DNA of 64,000 bases from Apoda limacodes (GCA_946406115.1 OX291560.1:9239158-9303157); one strand, 5' to 3'. Counted from the first letter of the stretch, positions 1-10,420 are shown. The notes: generated by a model from the sequence alone, not told the origin. Program-made: numbers and translations.

Positions 1-121
1 TGTATTAGTACAAAAGTATATACATATATATATATGAAATGCCAGTAAAATATTAAATACCCAGATTTTTTATTGAATTCTGGCATTTCACATATGTATA
101 TACTTTTTGCGTCTACACAAA
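1..121. repeat. Short hairpin (inverted repeat), MITE-like
   Basis: The arm at 12-45 (AAAAGTATATACATAT... to GAAATGCCAG) is repeated in reverse complement at about 80-108 (CTGGCATTTC... to GTATATACTTTT), with an AT-rich loop. Weaker matching extends outward on both sides. No transposase is present and no target duplication can be checked because the window starts here. Confidence 0.6.
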
Positions 122-1430
122 AGAATAGTTAAAATCCTTATCAGTGTATAGTTAAAAAGGTAATAGAGACACGTTATGTAATGATATGCTGTACCAGTAT
201 TTACTTATTTTTATAAACCAAAATTTTATTACAGCGACCATAATATTGACAAAATACTAAAAGTTTATATTAAGTCGCTACCGATAAGATACCGATACCA
301 AAGTACTATTTTAAAAAATCCACAAAGAGTTGCGATGCTGGAGACGAGGATTCACATTGTTCTCAAAGGAATAAACTTTGATATAAAAAGCTATTGTAAT
401 GTAGTCAGGAAATGGAGGCCTGCGTAACGCGAGATTCCCCCGTACGCGCTGCTATGCAATGCGATTCTCCACGATAGTGACGTGATGTGTAGTTATTGGA
501 ATGTGTTATCGATATATGTAGATACCGGCTTTATTACAAATATTACACTTGAATAATTTATGCTTTAAAAAGACTGTTTTTGAATCTTAACTAAAGGTTC
601 AATAACAATTTGCAGTTTTATTTAAAATCGCAAATTATGATTAACAAATAATTTTTAAAACAACAATGATTAGTTTCAAAAAAAAAACAGTATTAAATAA
701 CAACGCATTTAATCCCGTTTTATTATTTTTAAATTAGTTATGTAAAGCAAAAATTTAAAAACTGATATAACAATTAAAAGTATCTTCACATTACTTTGGA
801 CAATATTAGCATAAAATTATACCTATACAATAGACACTGACAATAACAGTCGCTTTTTAATAGTCATTTGATGCATTAAAAACCAATTACCATTAAAATC
901 TAATTTTTAAGTGATTATTAGTACTTCTTTCATAGCCGCACGGAAGTAAATATACACATTTTCTTAAGGTTTTATCGATATGTTTTACAACCCTATACTG
1001 GTTTATTTCTTAGCTTTTATTTGGCTGCGTAGCGTGCATGTGCGTTGAATACTTTTGTTCGGGATAAAATAATTTAATGCGCACGTGCTTTTACCTCCGA
1101 AGCATATGGTATTTGTGCGATACTAGACTGTACTTTATACCAGATCTGGATACAAGATTTCTATTTATTGGAAATCGGGAATGATTACTAATAATAATTA
1201 GATTAGCGGCTGGTTTTAGATTTATTGTTTTACATTTGTTGGATACGTGACTCCTTTATACTAGTGGTACGTAAAAGGTAAAAACTACATAAAGTAATAT
1301 AATTATAAATATATATATAAATTATGTTATTAACATCTACGTTTCATTGGTATTGCGTCCCATAACCGTGATAGGTTGTGAGAAGAGGCTAGAAAGAACT
1401 TTAAAATATGAAAATTGAAACAATACTTGG
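122..1430. other. AT-rich non-coding stretch, nothing recognised
   Basis: I see no exon, repeat family or RNA gene here. Minor GC-richer patches lie near 415-490 and 1025-1110. Frames are closed by frequent stops. Confidence 0.5.
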
Positions 1431-1431
1431 T

Positions 1432-1520
1432 TCCCTACCAGGCATCAAACCCAGGACCTTTGACATGGTAGTCCAACATACCAGCAACAATTGCTTCACT
1501 CGGTCGGATCATAGAAGTGC
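1432..1520 (-). mobile_element. Degenerate tRNA-like SINE fragment
   Basis: Read on the minus strand, the segment has a tRNA-like layout ending in a weak B-box (GGGTTTGATGCC). It is too decayed to be a functional tRNA and has no acceptor stem. A SINE head is the likeliest reading. Confidence 0.3.
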
Positions 1521-1534
1521 ATAAAAGGGTATCC

Positions 1535-1665
1535 CTAAAAAAATATATACCACTAATGTGGTAGACAAGCTTACTGTCCGCCTGGTGTGATTTTATCTTA
1601 CAACACCGAGGGCATTACCCGCGAATTGCCGACCCTTTAAAAATCTAATCACTTCTTTCTTAAAA
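1535..1665 (-). mobile_element. Non-LTR retrotransposon 3'-end fragment (CCACCTTAGTGG type)
   Basis: Contains TATACCACTAATGTGG, then GTCCGCCTGGTG, then 'TTGCCGACCCTT' and 'CACTTCTTTCTT', in the order of the antisense 3' end of the element seen more completely at 9060-9378. It is 5'-truncated and diverged. Confidence 0.6.
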
Positions 1666-1986
1666 AAACCCATTTTATAATCACTAGATAAAACCTTTGC
1701 AAGGATCTCATTGTTTTTTTTTTAATTACATGATTTTTTTGATTTGATTTTATATTATTTTATAACATGAAGCAGAAAATGATTTAAACAGAACAATAAT
1801 GGAATAAGCCATTCTGTTACCTTGACCACTATAAATTCCAATGACTTAACTATTCGAAAAACGCAATGAATTTGTTAAACCATTCCATTCAATTTCAAAA
1901 CATCCAGTCTAGGTAGATCCCCGTATCAATCAATTGTGGTATCACAAGTATCAAGTAAATGAGAAAGGTATCCGTGTCTATAAATA

Positions 1987-2080
1987 AAAAAAACCCGGCC
2001 AAGAGCGAGTCAGATATGCGCACCGAGGGTCAGCACCAACATAGAATTCACAAACCCGACTCGCACTTGACCTGTTTTTA
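1987..2080. repeat. CGGCCAAG-type repeat fragment flanking a minisatellite
   Basis: AAAACCCGGCCAAGAGCGAG at the left and ACTCGCACTTGACCTG at the right are inverted relative to each other, so this is a small snap-back of the CGGCCAAGTGCGAGTC motif found elsewhere in the window (10134, 39528, 50855). It directly abuts the 44-bp array. Confidence 0.5.
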
Positions 2081-2098
2081 TTATTTTTTGTTTTACTA

Positions 2099-2528
2099 TA
2101 AAAACGTCATATGAAAAATAACGCCATGTCAAATATATTGACCTAAAACGTCATATGTAAAATAATGTCATGTTAAATGTATTGATTCAAAATGTCATAT
2201 GTAAAATACTGTCATGTCAAATATATTGACTTAAAACATCATATGTAAAATAATGTCATGTCAAATGTATTGACAGAAAAACGTCATATGTAAAATAATG
2301 TCATGTCAAATGTATTGATTCAAAACGTCATATGTAAAATAATGTCATGTCAAATGTATTGATTCAAAAATTCATATGTAAAATAATGTAATTTCAAATG
2401 TGTTTTTTCAAAATGTCATATGTAAAGTACTGTCATGTCAAATATATTGATTCAAAATGTCATATGTAAAATAATGTCATGTCAAATATATTGACTTAAA
2501 ACGTCATGTCAAATGTAGTGCCTCAAAA
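2099..2528. repeat. 44-bp minisatellite array, about 9.5 units
   Basis: A unit of 44 bp (AAAACGTCATATGTAAAATA, then ATGTCATGTCAAATGTATTG, then 3-4 variable bases) recurs nearly without length change from about 2100 to 2528. Most units differ by a few substitutions. The seventh unit is the most diverged and the last is truncated with a deletion. Each unit carries one CATATG and one TGTCATGTC core. Confidence 0.93.
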
Positions 2529-2683
2529 CTGATAAATAAAGAAAACCAGGATGTAGAAAATAAGTCATTTCTTAAACATCAATATCACATAACATAAAAA
2601 AGGCGGAGCATGCACTTCGTTTCTATAACACAAGTACTTTAAAATTGTAGATCTACTCGCTGGTGGGTTTATCCTTATTATAT
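2529..2683. other. Spacer, nothing recognised
   Basis: AT-rich DNA between the minisatellite and the RTE-like tail, with no motif I can name. Confidence 0.4.
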
Positions 2684-3292
2684 ACTAGCTGCTGCCCGCG
2701 ACGTCGTCTGCGTGAACGCTTTACTATAACATCACTTTTTGTGAATGAAACCATAACGCGATCTAATTAGACGCCAACGCCATCTAGTTAGCAAATAGGA
2801 AACATTTTTATATGGTGAAAAATTATAAAACATCTAAGTTATGACTTTACACGATTTTTTAACATAAAATAAATGGCTATGTGTGAGTAGAATAATTAAT
2901 AATTAAGAAGCAAGTCAAATATGCGTCGTTAGATTAAACGTTGTTACAGAATGCGTTGAAGAAATAAAGGTTCACTCCTCGTTCCCCGTAGGTGATAGCG
3001 TGATAATATGTAGCCTATATGTTGACCCGACTTCTAAATAATATTCGTGCCAAATTTAAAGTAAATCCATGCAGTACTTTTTGAGTTTATCCCGAACATA
3101 CATACAGACAAACAGACATACAGACAAACAGACATACAGACATACAGACATACAGACAAAAAATCTACAAACTATATTTTTGGCTTCGGTATCGATTGTA
3201 GATCACTATTCCCCAAGTATTCTTTAAAAATATATTCAATGTACAGTTTTGACTTTCCTACCATTTTATTATATGTATAGATATAGATTTAT
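2684..3292 (+). mobile_element. RTE-like non-LTR retrotransposon 3' tail
   Basis: Starts with CTAGCTGCTGCCCGCGACGT and ends at ATTTTATTATATGTATAGAT. In between it has 'TAGCCTATATGTTGACCCGA', 'GTGCCAAATTTAAAGTAAAT', and an ACATACAGACA-rich stretch. I recognise this order from abundant lepidopteran RTE-type tails. A minus-strand relative covers 17090-17275. No reverse-transcriptase coding remains. Confidence 0.6.
3096..3162. repeat. ACAG/ACATACAG-rich simple repeat
   Basis: Alternating ACATACAGAC and AAACAGAC units inside the RTE-like tail. They are internal to that family and not an independent array. Confidence 0.8.
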
Positions 3293-3347
3293 CGCATCAA
3301 AAACGGACTTTAATTTCCGGAATAAATTTATCGGAAAAAGAACTTTT

Positions 3348-3491
3348 CTTCGTTGAAATAACATAGTTGAATATTACGTCTTTCGGGGAACCGATCTATT
3401 TCAGGTAGTAAGTCTCACACTTCGTTGAAATAACATAGTTGAATATTACGTCTTTCGGTGAACCGACCTATTTCAGGTAGTAAGTCTCACA
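3348..3491. repeat. 72-bp tandem duplication (two copies)
   Basis: 3348-3419 and 3420-3491 are near-identical (CTTCGTTGAAATAACATAGT ... AGGTAGTAAGTCTCACA), with only a few substitutions. The near-identity suggests a recent event. Confidence 0.9.
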
Positions 3492-4257
3492 CGTCGAAGA
3501 TAGTTGGAACTTTCCCGCTGAATAAATAATACCAATTGTTACAGTACTTAAAATTCGTAGATAGCGTAGCGTTCGCGTGTATCCAGGTTACACACAAAAG
3601 GTGACGATCATATGTTTCTACTGATCAAAATGTGATTCTTCAGTCGTCGAACTCGGCTTTTCCTGATAAAAATATTATATTTTATATTATAGCTATACGG
3701 GTTTAAATAACTTACCAGGGAAAATCTTTGTACTCCTGTCCCGATTTTTACTGATGCACCAAGAAAACCATTCCTGTTACACTTCCTTTTACGGCTTCTC
3801 AAGATATAATTTCAGAGTTCGTCCTTTGAAGGTTGGACAGACAGAATAATCTTAGTAATATAGCTCCATTAGCACCCTCCATTATGTACGGAACCCTAAA
3901 AATGTTGTTCTGAAATGCATGACACGAATCCTATCGATTAACCAGGGACGTTGAGTTATTTAAAGAATTTCGGAAGTGATGATGTAACGTTTTGTCAAAG
4001 CCTGGGTAAAAACAGGCTCCGGCGATGACCCGTGACGGAACCCTAAACGAACATTGGAATGTTGTTGACGGTGAATACTTCATAGCAGTGATATCGTGGA
4101 TTTAATTTTATACTTAGGCTATTAATTTTACTATGTTTTAGAAGGTAATTTAGTTTTCAATAGTCAAAAAGTTTTATTCAACTTAGGGTTTTTAAAAAAC
4201 ACATGTTAAGTGTCAAAATTATTGTATGCTTTCTTTCACAAACGTTTTATATTTACA
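3492..4257. other. Non-coding; contains a short GGAACCCTAAAAA repeat end
   Basis: About 3825-3902 ends in TACGGAACCCTAAAAA, the 3' end of the repeat at 10134-10420, in plus orientation. The rest is unassigned and AT-rich. Confidence 0.4.
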
Positions 4258-4400
4258 CTAGCTGACCGTGCAGACATTGTCCTGCATCCGTCTGCAGCGC
4301 CAACTGCCGGGCTGAGTTGTAAATGTAAACCATCCAGGGCGCCACCCAAACGCATACAATAAAAACATTCCAAACGGTCTAGCTGTTTAGGAACAGTGAA
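4258..4400 (+). mobile_element. RTE/MITE-like fragment starting CTAGCTGACC
   Basis: ACACTAGCTGACCGTGCAGA and CATTGTCCTG resemble the 5' boundary of short interspersed elements that I associate with insect genomes. The 3' boundary is not visible, so this is tentative. Confidence 0.3.
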
Positions 4401-5160
4401 ATACACACGTGCAGTATAATTATATATATAAAGATAAGCAGCGCTATACCACAATAAGATACTAAGCTAAGTCATTAAATAATGAAAATAGCTAAAAAAA
4501 TATTGATTTTAGCCGCAATCAAAAAAAAAAGAACGAGGTTTTCGCCTACTTACCTGAGAACTCCGTCCTATAGACTATTTTGATTTTTTTAACATATAAG
4601 AAAGGGTTAATCCGCGGATTGGTTCCATTTAGTTTGGTGAGGATAGATTCAAGAAAACCAGAGTTAGGTGAGAAAATGTCTCCAGTTCATTTTAGACTTT
4701 GATTATTTAGACGACCTTCTAAATATGTATGTTTACACTGCGTGCCACGTAAATTTCTTTCTGCGTAGTGGAGGCACCACTGTGAATGAGATTAACAAAA
4801 AAACATACTATAGAGTTTGGCAACTTTGAGCACTATTGCGGCATTCTGCGGATACTTGTCGTAGTGCATAGGATTTCATATACCTGCCAAAGGCCATAGA
4901 GTGCAAAAACCCAACACAACAAACTGTAGTAAACCATAAAAATCCGCATGCGATAAACTTTCGTAGTGCGCGCACTTCCGTTGTGTCATTCACACCTTAC
5001 ACATTTTGATATAAAACGTATGAAATTTTGTCCGTGTTAAAAAATTATTATTTATTAATAATATGAGTTGTATCCTCTACTCATGCGCCTCTTCATCCTT
5101 TTGTATCACACTAGCCTATTTCCGACACGTGGAAGACTACGAGTGTTCACCAGATGCCGT
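4401..5160. other. Non-coding, nothing recognised
   Basis: AT-rich. A moderately GC-richer patch at 4820-5000 on the minus strand has a 61-codon open stretch with no recognisable similarity, which I do not call. Confidence 0.4.
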
Positions 5161-5167
5161 AAACGGC

Positions 5168-5213
5168 TAACAGAAAAGGGGTAACAGAAAAGGGTAATAG
5201 AAAAGGGTGACAG
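5168..5213. repeat. 13-bp tandem repeat, about 3.5 units
   Basis: TAACAGAAAAGGG (first unit with an extra G) repeats with one T-for-C change and ends in a partial TGACAG. Confidence 0.85.
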
Positions 5214-5418
5214 ATCATATCTATTGAATTTAAGGTAGGTAATGTTAAGATTATTTGCTTTTATACAAAACGCAAAAAGTTTTAATTAAAGAAGTCAAGT
5301 GTGTACAGTACAGAATGACAGGTAAAAATAGAAGTTGCTGAAGGTTTTAGAATAGAATAGTAGGTATTTTTCTGCTTTTGATAATCCATTAATGATGATC
5401 TATTGATGATTTTACACT

Positions 5419-5606
5419 TTGTTGCATGGGAGCTCCCTTAAATATTTTATTTTATTCTGTTTTTCTATAGCGGCAACATAAATACATCTGTGAAAATTTT
5501 AACTGTCTAACTATCACGGGTCATGAGATAGAACCTGGTGACAGACAGACAGACGGACAACGAAGACTTAGTAATAGGGTCCCGTTTTCCCCTTTGGCTA
5601 CGAAAT
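5419..5606 (+). mobile_element. GGAACCCTAAAAA-family repeat, truncated copy
   Basis: Carries the family's central block: GTTGCATGGGAGCTCCCTTA, then 'TATAGCGGCAACA', 'TTAACTGTCTAACTATCACG', 'CCTGGTGACAGACAGACAG' and 'AGGGTCCCGTTTT'. The CGGCCAAG head is missing. Confidence 0.7.
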
Positions 5607-6467
5607 ACTAATGATACCATGATGTGCACATTCGTATTTAGCATGTTTGAAAAAAAACAACAGTAGATGCGGAATACTAATGAATCATGTCATCTTGAGC
5701 ATGCCACTGAGCTATTGGTAGATTTGCATGGAATCCAAGATATTTGGTGTATTCTGTTACAGTCGACTGAGCACCAGAAATTTCTGTACCATCTCAAATT
5801 AATTTTAAGCTTTTACAATTATCTACAACATTTTTTATGAGTTTATGGATATCGTCAGGTCCATGGAAAACTTGCGAATGTGCTATTTACATTTATACAT
5901 TTTTTACAGATGATTAAAAATACATTTTGCCTTAAAGTAGCATAGGTATGTGAGTTGAATACTTAATAGTTTTTTTTCTTTTTTTTGTATTATTTTTAAA
6001 AAAATAATCTTATATTGATATAAATCACATTCGCAACTTTGTCTCAGTCTCTAAAATTATTCACAAAGTGATTATTCAACCAAGGCAAATTTACGAATAT
6101 GACATTTTTGCTTATGAAGCACCCAAACGATGCGTCTTTTATTAATTTCGCACCAGCTAAAACTTGCGAATCTTCCCTGAAACACAACACTTATTTTCCT
6201 GAATAAGTAAAACTAAATAAGCCGTGTATTTAAATCTATTTTATTCAGTGGATCAAAGAAAACAAAACAAGAAACAAGTAATTATCAATGTTATTATGGC
6301 AAATTTTTCAAAAATAAATAAAATTAATTAAAACAAAATAAAGGAACATAAAACTGATAATTACGCTTTAATTGACAAGAAAACAATAATTACTAATTAT
6401 TATTCCCAGACTTTATAGGGATCTAATAATTGCAAACGTTGCACGCTATTTAGTTTCTTTTTTTCTG
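5607..6467. other. AT-rich non-coding, nothing recognised
   Basis: No exon or repeat family recognised. It contains long A/T runs near 5970-6010. Confidence 0.4.
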
Positions 6468-6636
6468 TTTTTAGCGTTCCGTACCCTAAGGGTAAAAAAA
6501 CGGGACCGTCCATCCGTCTGTCACCAGGCTGTATCTTATGAACCGTGATAGTTAGACAGTTGACATTTCCACAGAAGATGAACTTCAGTTGCCGTTACAA
6601 CATCAAATACTAAAAAATAGAATAATATAAATATTA

Positions 6637-7373
6637 GGTCCTTACATATGAAATTGTTGTTTTATATGGAAAAAGCAAAACTTTTTTTTATTTCATCAAT
6701 CAAATTAGGTACCGTTGTGATCTATGCACTTTTGCCATTTTATAGGGAGTTCATTGATTCCTTTGCTGCAAAAATTGCAGGAGCGAGAATCAACAAAATC
6801 TTTGAAGGTGTTTTGGACTGTCTCACCTGAACTGATTTTTTTTCTAATTAAGAAATTATCCAAATTCTGAAAAAGTAGTGGTCGGTTCTCATTTTTTAAG
6901 CTTTTTCACTTTTCCATTTGCTTCAAATGATTCAAAATGGTTTTATCACTCACACCGAAGCCTGCAGCTAACTCTGACGTGGTTTGAGATGGATCCGATT
7001 TCACGATCACACCACGAGGTTTGTTCTGGAGGTCAAAATTTCCAGAACGAAAGCGTTGGAACCAAAAACGTGCTGTGTTTTCTTTTACAGTGGCTTCTCC
7101 GTACACATAATTAATCCTTCGCGTTGTTTTTGCAGCGCTAGTGCCACGATGGAATTCGTATTCGAAAATAATGCGATATTTTATGTTTTCCATATTGAGC
7201 ACAGAGCGATGTCAAAGCAAAATTAAATGACGCGAAACAAATGAAATATTACATCCGAAACACAAATATACAAGCTTAAAATTGAAATGAATTTGGAATT
7301 CTTAACCAGACGCCGGATTTTTTCAGATCAAAGTGGCCAGTTCTATAAAACATCAATTTCATATGTAAGGACC
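6637..7373 (-). mobile_element. Mariner element, internal deletion derivative with TA duplication
   Basis: Terminal inverted repeats are GGTCCTTACATATGAAATTG at 6637-6656 and its reverse complement at 7354-7373. Matching extends to about 30 bp (TGTTTTATA) with one mismatch. TA dinucleotides flank both ends (6635-6636 and 7374-7375), the mariner target duplication. At 737 bp it is about half of a full mariner (about 1.3 kb). It encodes the N-terminal and C-terminal parts of a transposase on the minus strand but lacks the catalytic middle, so it could only move with help from another copy. Confidence 0.93.
6705..7202 (-). pseudogene. Mariner transposase remnant: N- and C-termini joined, catalytic core deleted
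   Basis: The N-terminal 98 codons (7202 down to 6906) contain the helix-turn-helix DNA-binding region typical of mariner transposases, with 'ENTARFWFQRFRSGNFDL' followed by 'SELAAGFGVSDKTILNHL'. That frame closes at 6906. About 70 bases further on (6832 down to 6705), another frame reads as the transposase C-terminus: 'DFVDSRSCNFCSKGINEL' and 'KWQKCIDHNGT' before a stop. Mariner transposases are about 345 residues, so about 200 residues holding the D,D34D catalytic triad are missing. No function is expected beyond possibly DNA binding by the N-terminal part. Start taken at the first ATG inside the terminal repeat-flanked element. Confidence 0.88.
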
Positions 7374-7639
7374 TAATATTAAATTTAAGGGGGGTCTCAT
7401 AAAACAAACGTGATTTTTTTGCTCGTTTTGCTCGATATTGATTACGGAAACAGGTAGACGCTTGAAATATTCACAGAATATTTAGTTATATATTCACTTT
7501 AAAAACAAATAATCAAATTTAATTGAAACAAATATTTAAGGGTAGCTCCCATACAATAAACGTGATTTTTTTGCCGTTTTTATAGATAATGGTACGGAAC
7601 CCTTCGTGCCCGAGTCCGACTCGGACTTGGCCGGTTTTT

Positions 7640-8234
7640 CAACTTAAAAAAGGCAAAGGAATACCTCTATTCAGCCTACGGTGAACTAAATTTAGATATA
7701 TTTTTGACTTTTATGATATATTCGTTGTTGTCAATAGGTATTATACCTATACGGGAATAAGTAACAAACTTACAAACTATCACATTTATAATAATTATAT
7801 TATAGGATTGTTTGTTAGGGTGTTTACATATTATTATATTGCATTTGATTTGATTTACCTATTAAAATTAAATAATTTAGCAACTTTGTTAAAATGCTGA
7901 AAAAACAATTATATTTAAAACTCACTTTTTATTGACTGAACAATACATTATGATGAATATTGGTTTTTTACTGAACATATTCGTCATCTTTCTGATGCTT
8001 AAATGTTAGGAAAGTAATAATTTTTTTTTTTTTTTTCGTAAGATGATGAAAATAGATCGCTTGAAAATAATTTCCGTCTGAATTTTGGTTAAGTAAAATT
8101 ATGTTTTATGTAAAAATAGCCACAAGTTTTCAGGGGTTCTGTAAAGGTCGTATCTTTTATTTGGAGTTACAATCAAAATCAAATGGAAATGTATGTGAAA
8201 AGAAATCTCAGGTTTGCCAAGTCTATTTATTTCA
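7640..8234. other. AT-rich non-coding, nothing recognised
   Basis: Includes a T-run at 8018-8037. No conserved motif seen. Confidence 0.4.
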
Positions 8235-8405
8235 TAAATAATAAAACATTATAGTAATAAATAAATATTCTTGGACATTACACACAGCACCATTTGCAAA
8301 CACAGACAGCAAAACTTACTTAGACTCAAGACACGCCTTTTTATCACATAAATGTATTTGTACTGTGTGGAGATCGAATCCGCCTCCTCTCTAAAACTGA
8401 GCCAT
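8235..8405 (-). mobile_element. tRNA-derived SINE, degenerate (family A)
   Basis: Minus-strand copy of the SINE best seen at 18029-18285. The 3' part 'AATATTCTTGGACATTACAC' and the middle 'ACTCAAGACACG' / 'CACATAAATGTATTTGTACTG' are present. The tRNA-like head (B-box region GATCGAATCC) is diverged. Confidence 0.7.
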
Positions 8406-8592
8406 ATGGGAGTCAATACATCCAAAACATCAATAAATTAAGAGTAAATTCCTGACTCCAGATCCAAAACCAGCCCTTTGTCTCACAATCAAACCTCTAC
8501 TTTTCCAAGAAATATCTCTCCAGCCGTAAATCTGTGGCAAGCACGAAACTACAAATTACGCGCAATATCAGTTGTTGATAGAGCAAGTATCG

Positions 8593-8637
8593 GTTGCCAT
8601 GGTAACCGGCCGTGAGAACCACGGGTCGCGGAATGGT
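8593..8637 (+). promoter_or_regulatory. Candidate RFX X-box next to an ATG|GTAAGC donor
   Basis: GTTGCCATGGTAAC at 8593-8606 matches the known RFX X-box consensus (GTTRCC, 0-3 bases, GGYAAC) with a 2-base spacer. An ATG at 8633-8635 is followed at once by GTAAGC, a plausible splice donor, so a short first exon ending in ATG is possible. The patch is GC-rich against an AT-rich background. In animals X-boxes sit just upstream of ciliary genes. Whether one starts here is inference, and no downstream exon was found. Confidence 0.35.
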
Positions 8638-8649
8638 AAGCGACTCCCG

Positions 8650-9059
8650 ACTTGGCAGCTATGGTCACTTGTATACAGGATGTTCTGTATTAAATTTGAA
8701 TAAATTTAACAGAAATGTATACCTACCTACTTACCGTTTGTTCGAGTCACTGTTAAAAATGTCTGTATATTGTGTTTTAAGGTATGTCTTTTATTGATGT
8801 AAATACCTTCCTGTGTTTTTTCTCATAAACTGCCAACTTAATGTAAATACAAATATTTTTTAGAATGCTGCTGTAATGTATTAGGGGCCAAAGTACGAAA
8901 TTGCCGTTTGGTAATGAAAAATTTAAATCATTTTTCTTAGTGACATATATTCATTTAATCAAAGTATCTACCTACGTTGTGTATACATTTTTGCTATCGA
9001 ATAGAAAGATCATTTAAACTCTAAGGACATGGACTCCACAATGGACATTATTCCATGAA
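8650..9059. other. AT-rich non-coding, nothing recognised
   Basis: No feature seen between the X-box patch and the retrotransposon 3' end. Confidence 0.4.
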
Positions 9060-9378
9060 ACAAAAATATCCTTATCATGAAAAAATCGGCAGGGAATTCA
9101 TTCTCACACTTTAGAACCTAAATGGTCGCGTACAGTGCGGTTTCAGAGAAACTTCCTCCCGCGAACGCTTAAGTTGTGGAATGAACTCCCTGCCAAGGTT
9201 TTCTGCAAGGACTACAGTATGGAGTTCTTCAAGAAAGAAGTTATTAGATTTCTGAAGGGTCGGCAACGCGCAAGTGATACCCCTGGTGTTGCAAGCGTCC
9301 ATAGGCTACGGTGACCGCTTACCATCAGGCGGGCCGTAAGCTTGTTTGCCACCTTAGTGGTATAAAAAAAAAAAAAAA
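9060..9378 (+). mobile_element. Non-LTR retrotransposon, 5'-truncated 3' end
   Basis: Contains the C-terminus of the reverse-transcriptase ORF (see 9084-9314), a short 3' UTR (CCATCAGGCGGGCCGTAAGC ... TTGCCACCTTAGTGGTATA) and a poly(A) tail ending at 9378. It is the most complete 3' end of the CCACCTTAGTGG family in this window, and the other copies are named after it. Confidence 0.85.
9084..9314 (+). pseudogene. Reverse-transcriptase ORF2 C-terminus (jockey/CR1-like)
   Basis: The frame reads 'SRTVRFQRNFLPRTLKLWNE' then 'LPAKVFCKDYSMEFFKKEV' and 'RFLKGRQRASDTPGVASVH', ending at TGA 9312-9314. The order 'R-V-R-F-x-R-x-F-L-P-R-T ... LWNELP ... FKK ... GRQR' is the tail of ORF2 in common lepidopteran non-LTR elements. 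The catalytic FADD domain and everything before it are absent through 5' truncation. There is no intact start codon because this is the end of a much longer ORF. Confidence 0.85.
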
Positions 9379-9594
9379 GTGTTAGTCGGTTGGTACAAGG
9401 ACCGGCGACTGCACGTGGAGGATGACAGATGGCTTCTAACTGCAGTTCTTATAGTGTTAAAAATGTTTTACAATAGTGGGATTTGCTGCAAATAAGTCAA
9501 TACTGTGGGTACGCTAACGTCAAATCATACCGTTTAATCATTTTGTAGTTTGACTCGGATCGGGTGCCATCGTTACCGTTATTTGACTTGTGAC

Positions 9595-9862
9595 TCCTTC
9601 GCAGCCTAGTTGGTAGTGTGGCCGACTGCTGTGCAGAGAGTGTGGGTTCTTTCCCGCACTGGCGAAAAAATTATGTAATAATCATTTGTGTTTATCTTGA
9701 GTCTGAGTGTATTTATGTATGATATGAATGTATTCACAAAAAAAGTATATCAGTATTTATATACGTTGTCTGGTTTTATATATTAAAAGATTTGCTAAGT
9801 TTGGGTCCAGATGGCGCTGTGTAATATGTTCAAAAATTATTATTATTATTATATTTACCTTT
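9595..9862 (+). mobile_element. tRNA-derived SINE (family A)
   Basis: Head 'GCAGCCTAGTTGGTAGTGTG' then 'GGCCGACT' and a degraded B-box (GGGTTCTTTCCC). Body 'TGTTTATCTTGAGTCTGAGT' and tail 'CAGATGGCGCTGTGTAAT' run into an ATT-repeat tail. About 240 bp, matching 18029-18285 along its length. Confidence 0.85.
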
Positions 9863-10133
9863 TATATTTTATAGCTGGTCTTTTTTGTGGTCCATTCTTC
9901 AGTTCGAAGTTTCGATTACGAAGTGGTTAGACCAATAACGGACAGTGCGTTAGTTAGCCGTGTCTTTTTCAAACACAGCATTGAATACAGCAGTTTTTGC
10001 TGCGTTAGTCCTACGTCAGAACAAGTATTCGAATATTACTCTGATCTTTGCTGACAGGTAAACTTCACGTTAAAAGCTGAATCTAAAAGCAATTTGCAAC
10101 CTGAGCAACCTACAAAGGCAAACATTTGTAAAT

Positions 10134-10420
10134 AAAAATCGGCCAAGTGCGATGCGGACTCTCGCACGAAGGGTTCCGGGCCATTATCTATAAAAACGGC
10201 AAAAAATCTCGTTTGTTGTATACGAGGCCCCTTAAATATTTATTCTATTCTATTTTTTTGTATTTGTTGTTATAGCGGCAACAGAAATACATCGTCTGTG
10301 AAAACTTTAACTGTCTAACTATCACGATTCATTAGGTACAGCCTGGCGACAGACGGACAGACAGCGAAGTCTTAGTAACAGGGTCCCGTTTTGTACCCTT
10401 TAGGTACGGAACCCTAAAAA
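10134..10420 (+). mobile_element. CGGCCAAG...GGAACCCTAAAAA repeat, near-complete copy
   Basis: Starts AAAAATCGGCCAAGTGCGAT and ends GGTACGGAACCCTAAAAA, with 'GTTATAGCGGCAACAGAAAT' and 'CTGTCTAACTATCACG' in the middle. About 285 bp. No coding capacity. Widespread in Lepidoptera in my recollection; whether it is a SINE or a LINE tail I cannot tell. Confidence 0.8.

Larger units (their letters stand above)
6468..7639 (-). mobile_element. GGAACCCTAAAAA / CGGCCAAG repeat split by a mariner insertion
   Basis: Read on the minus strand it starts with GCCGGTTTTT-flanked 'CGGCCAAGTCCGAGTCGGAC' at about 7639 and ends with the 'CCCTTAGGGTACGGAACGCT' type end near 6470. The two halves (6468-6634 and 7376-7639) are collinear with intact copies such as 39528-39912. 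The interruption between them is exactly the mariner at 6637-7373, so this repeat is older than the mariner. Confidence 0.8.

Noticed and set aside
2099..2528. CRISPR array
   Set aside because: The units are contiguous with no unique spacers, and the DNA is eukaryotic. It is a minisatellite.
4808..4993. 61-codon minus-strand frame with a hydrophobic stretch
   Set aside because: No similarity, no splice support, and composition like the flanks.
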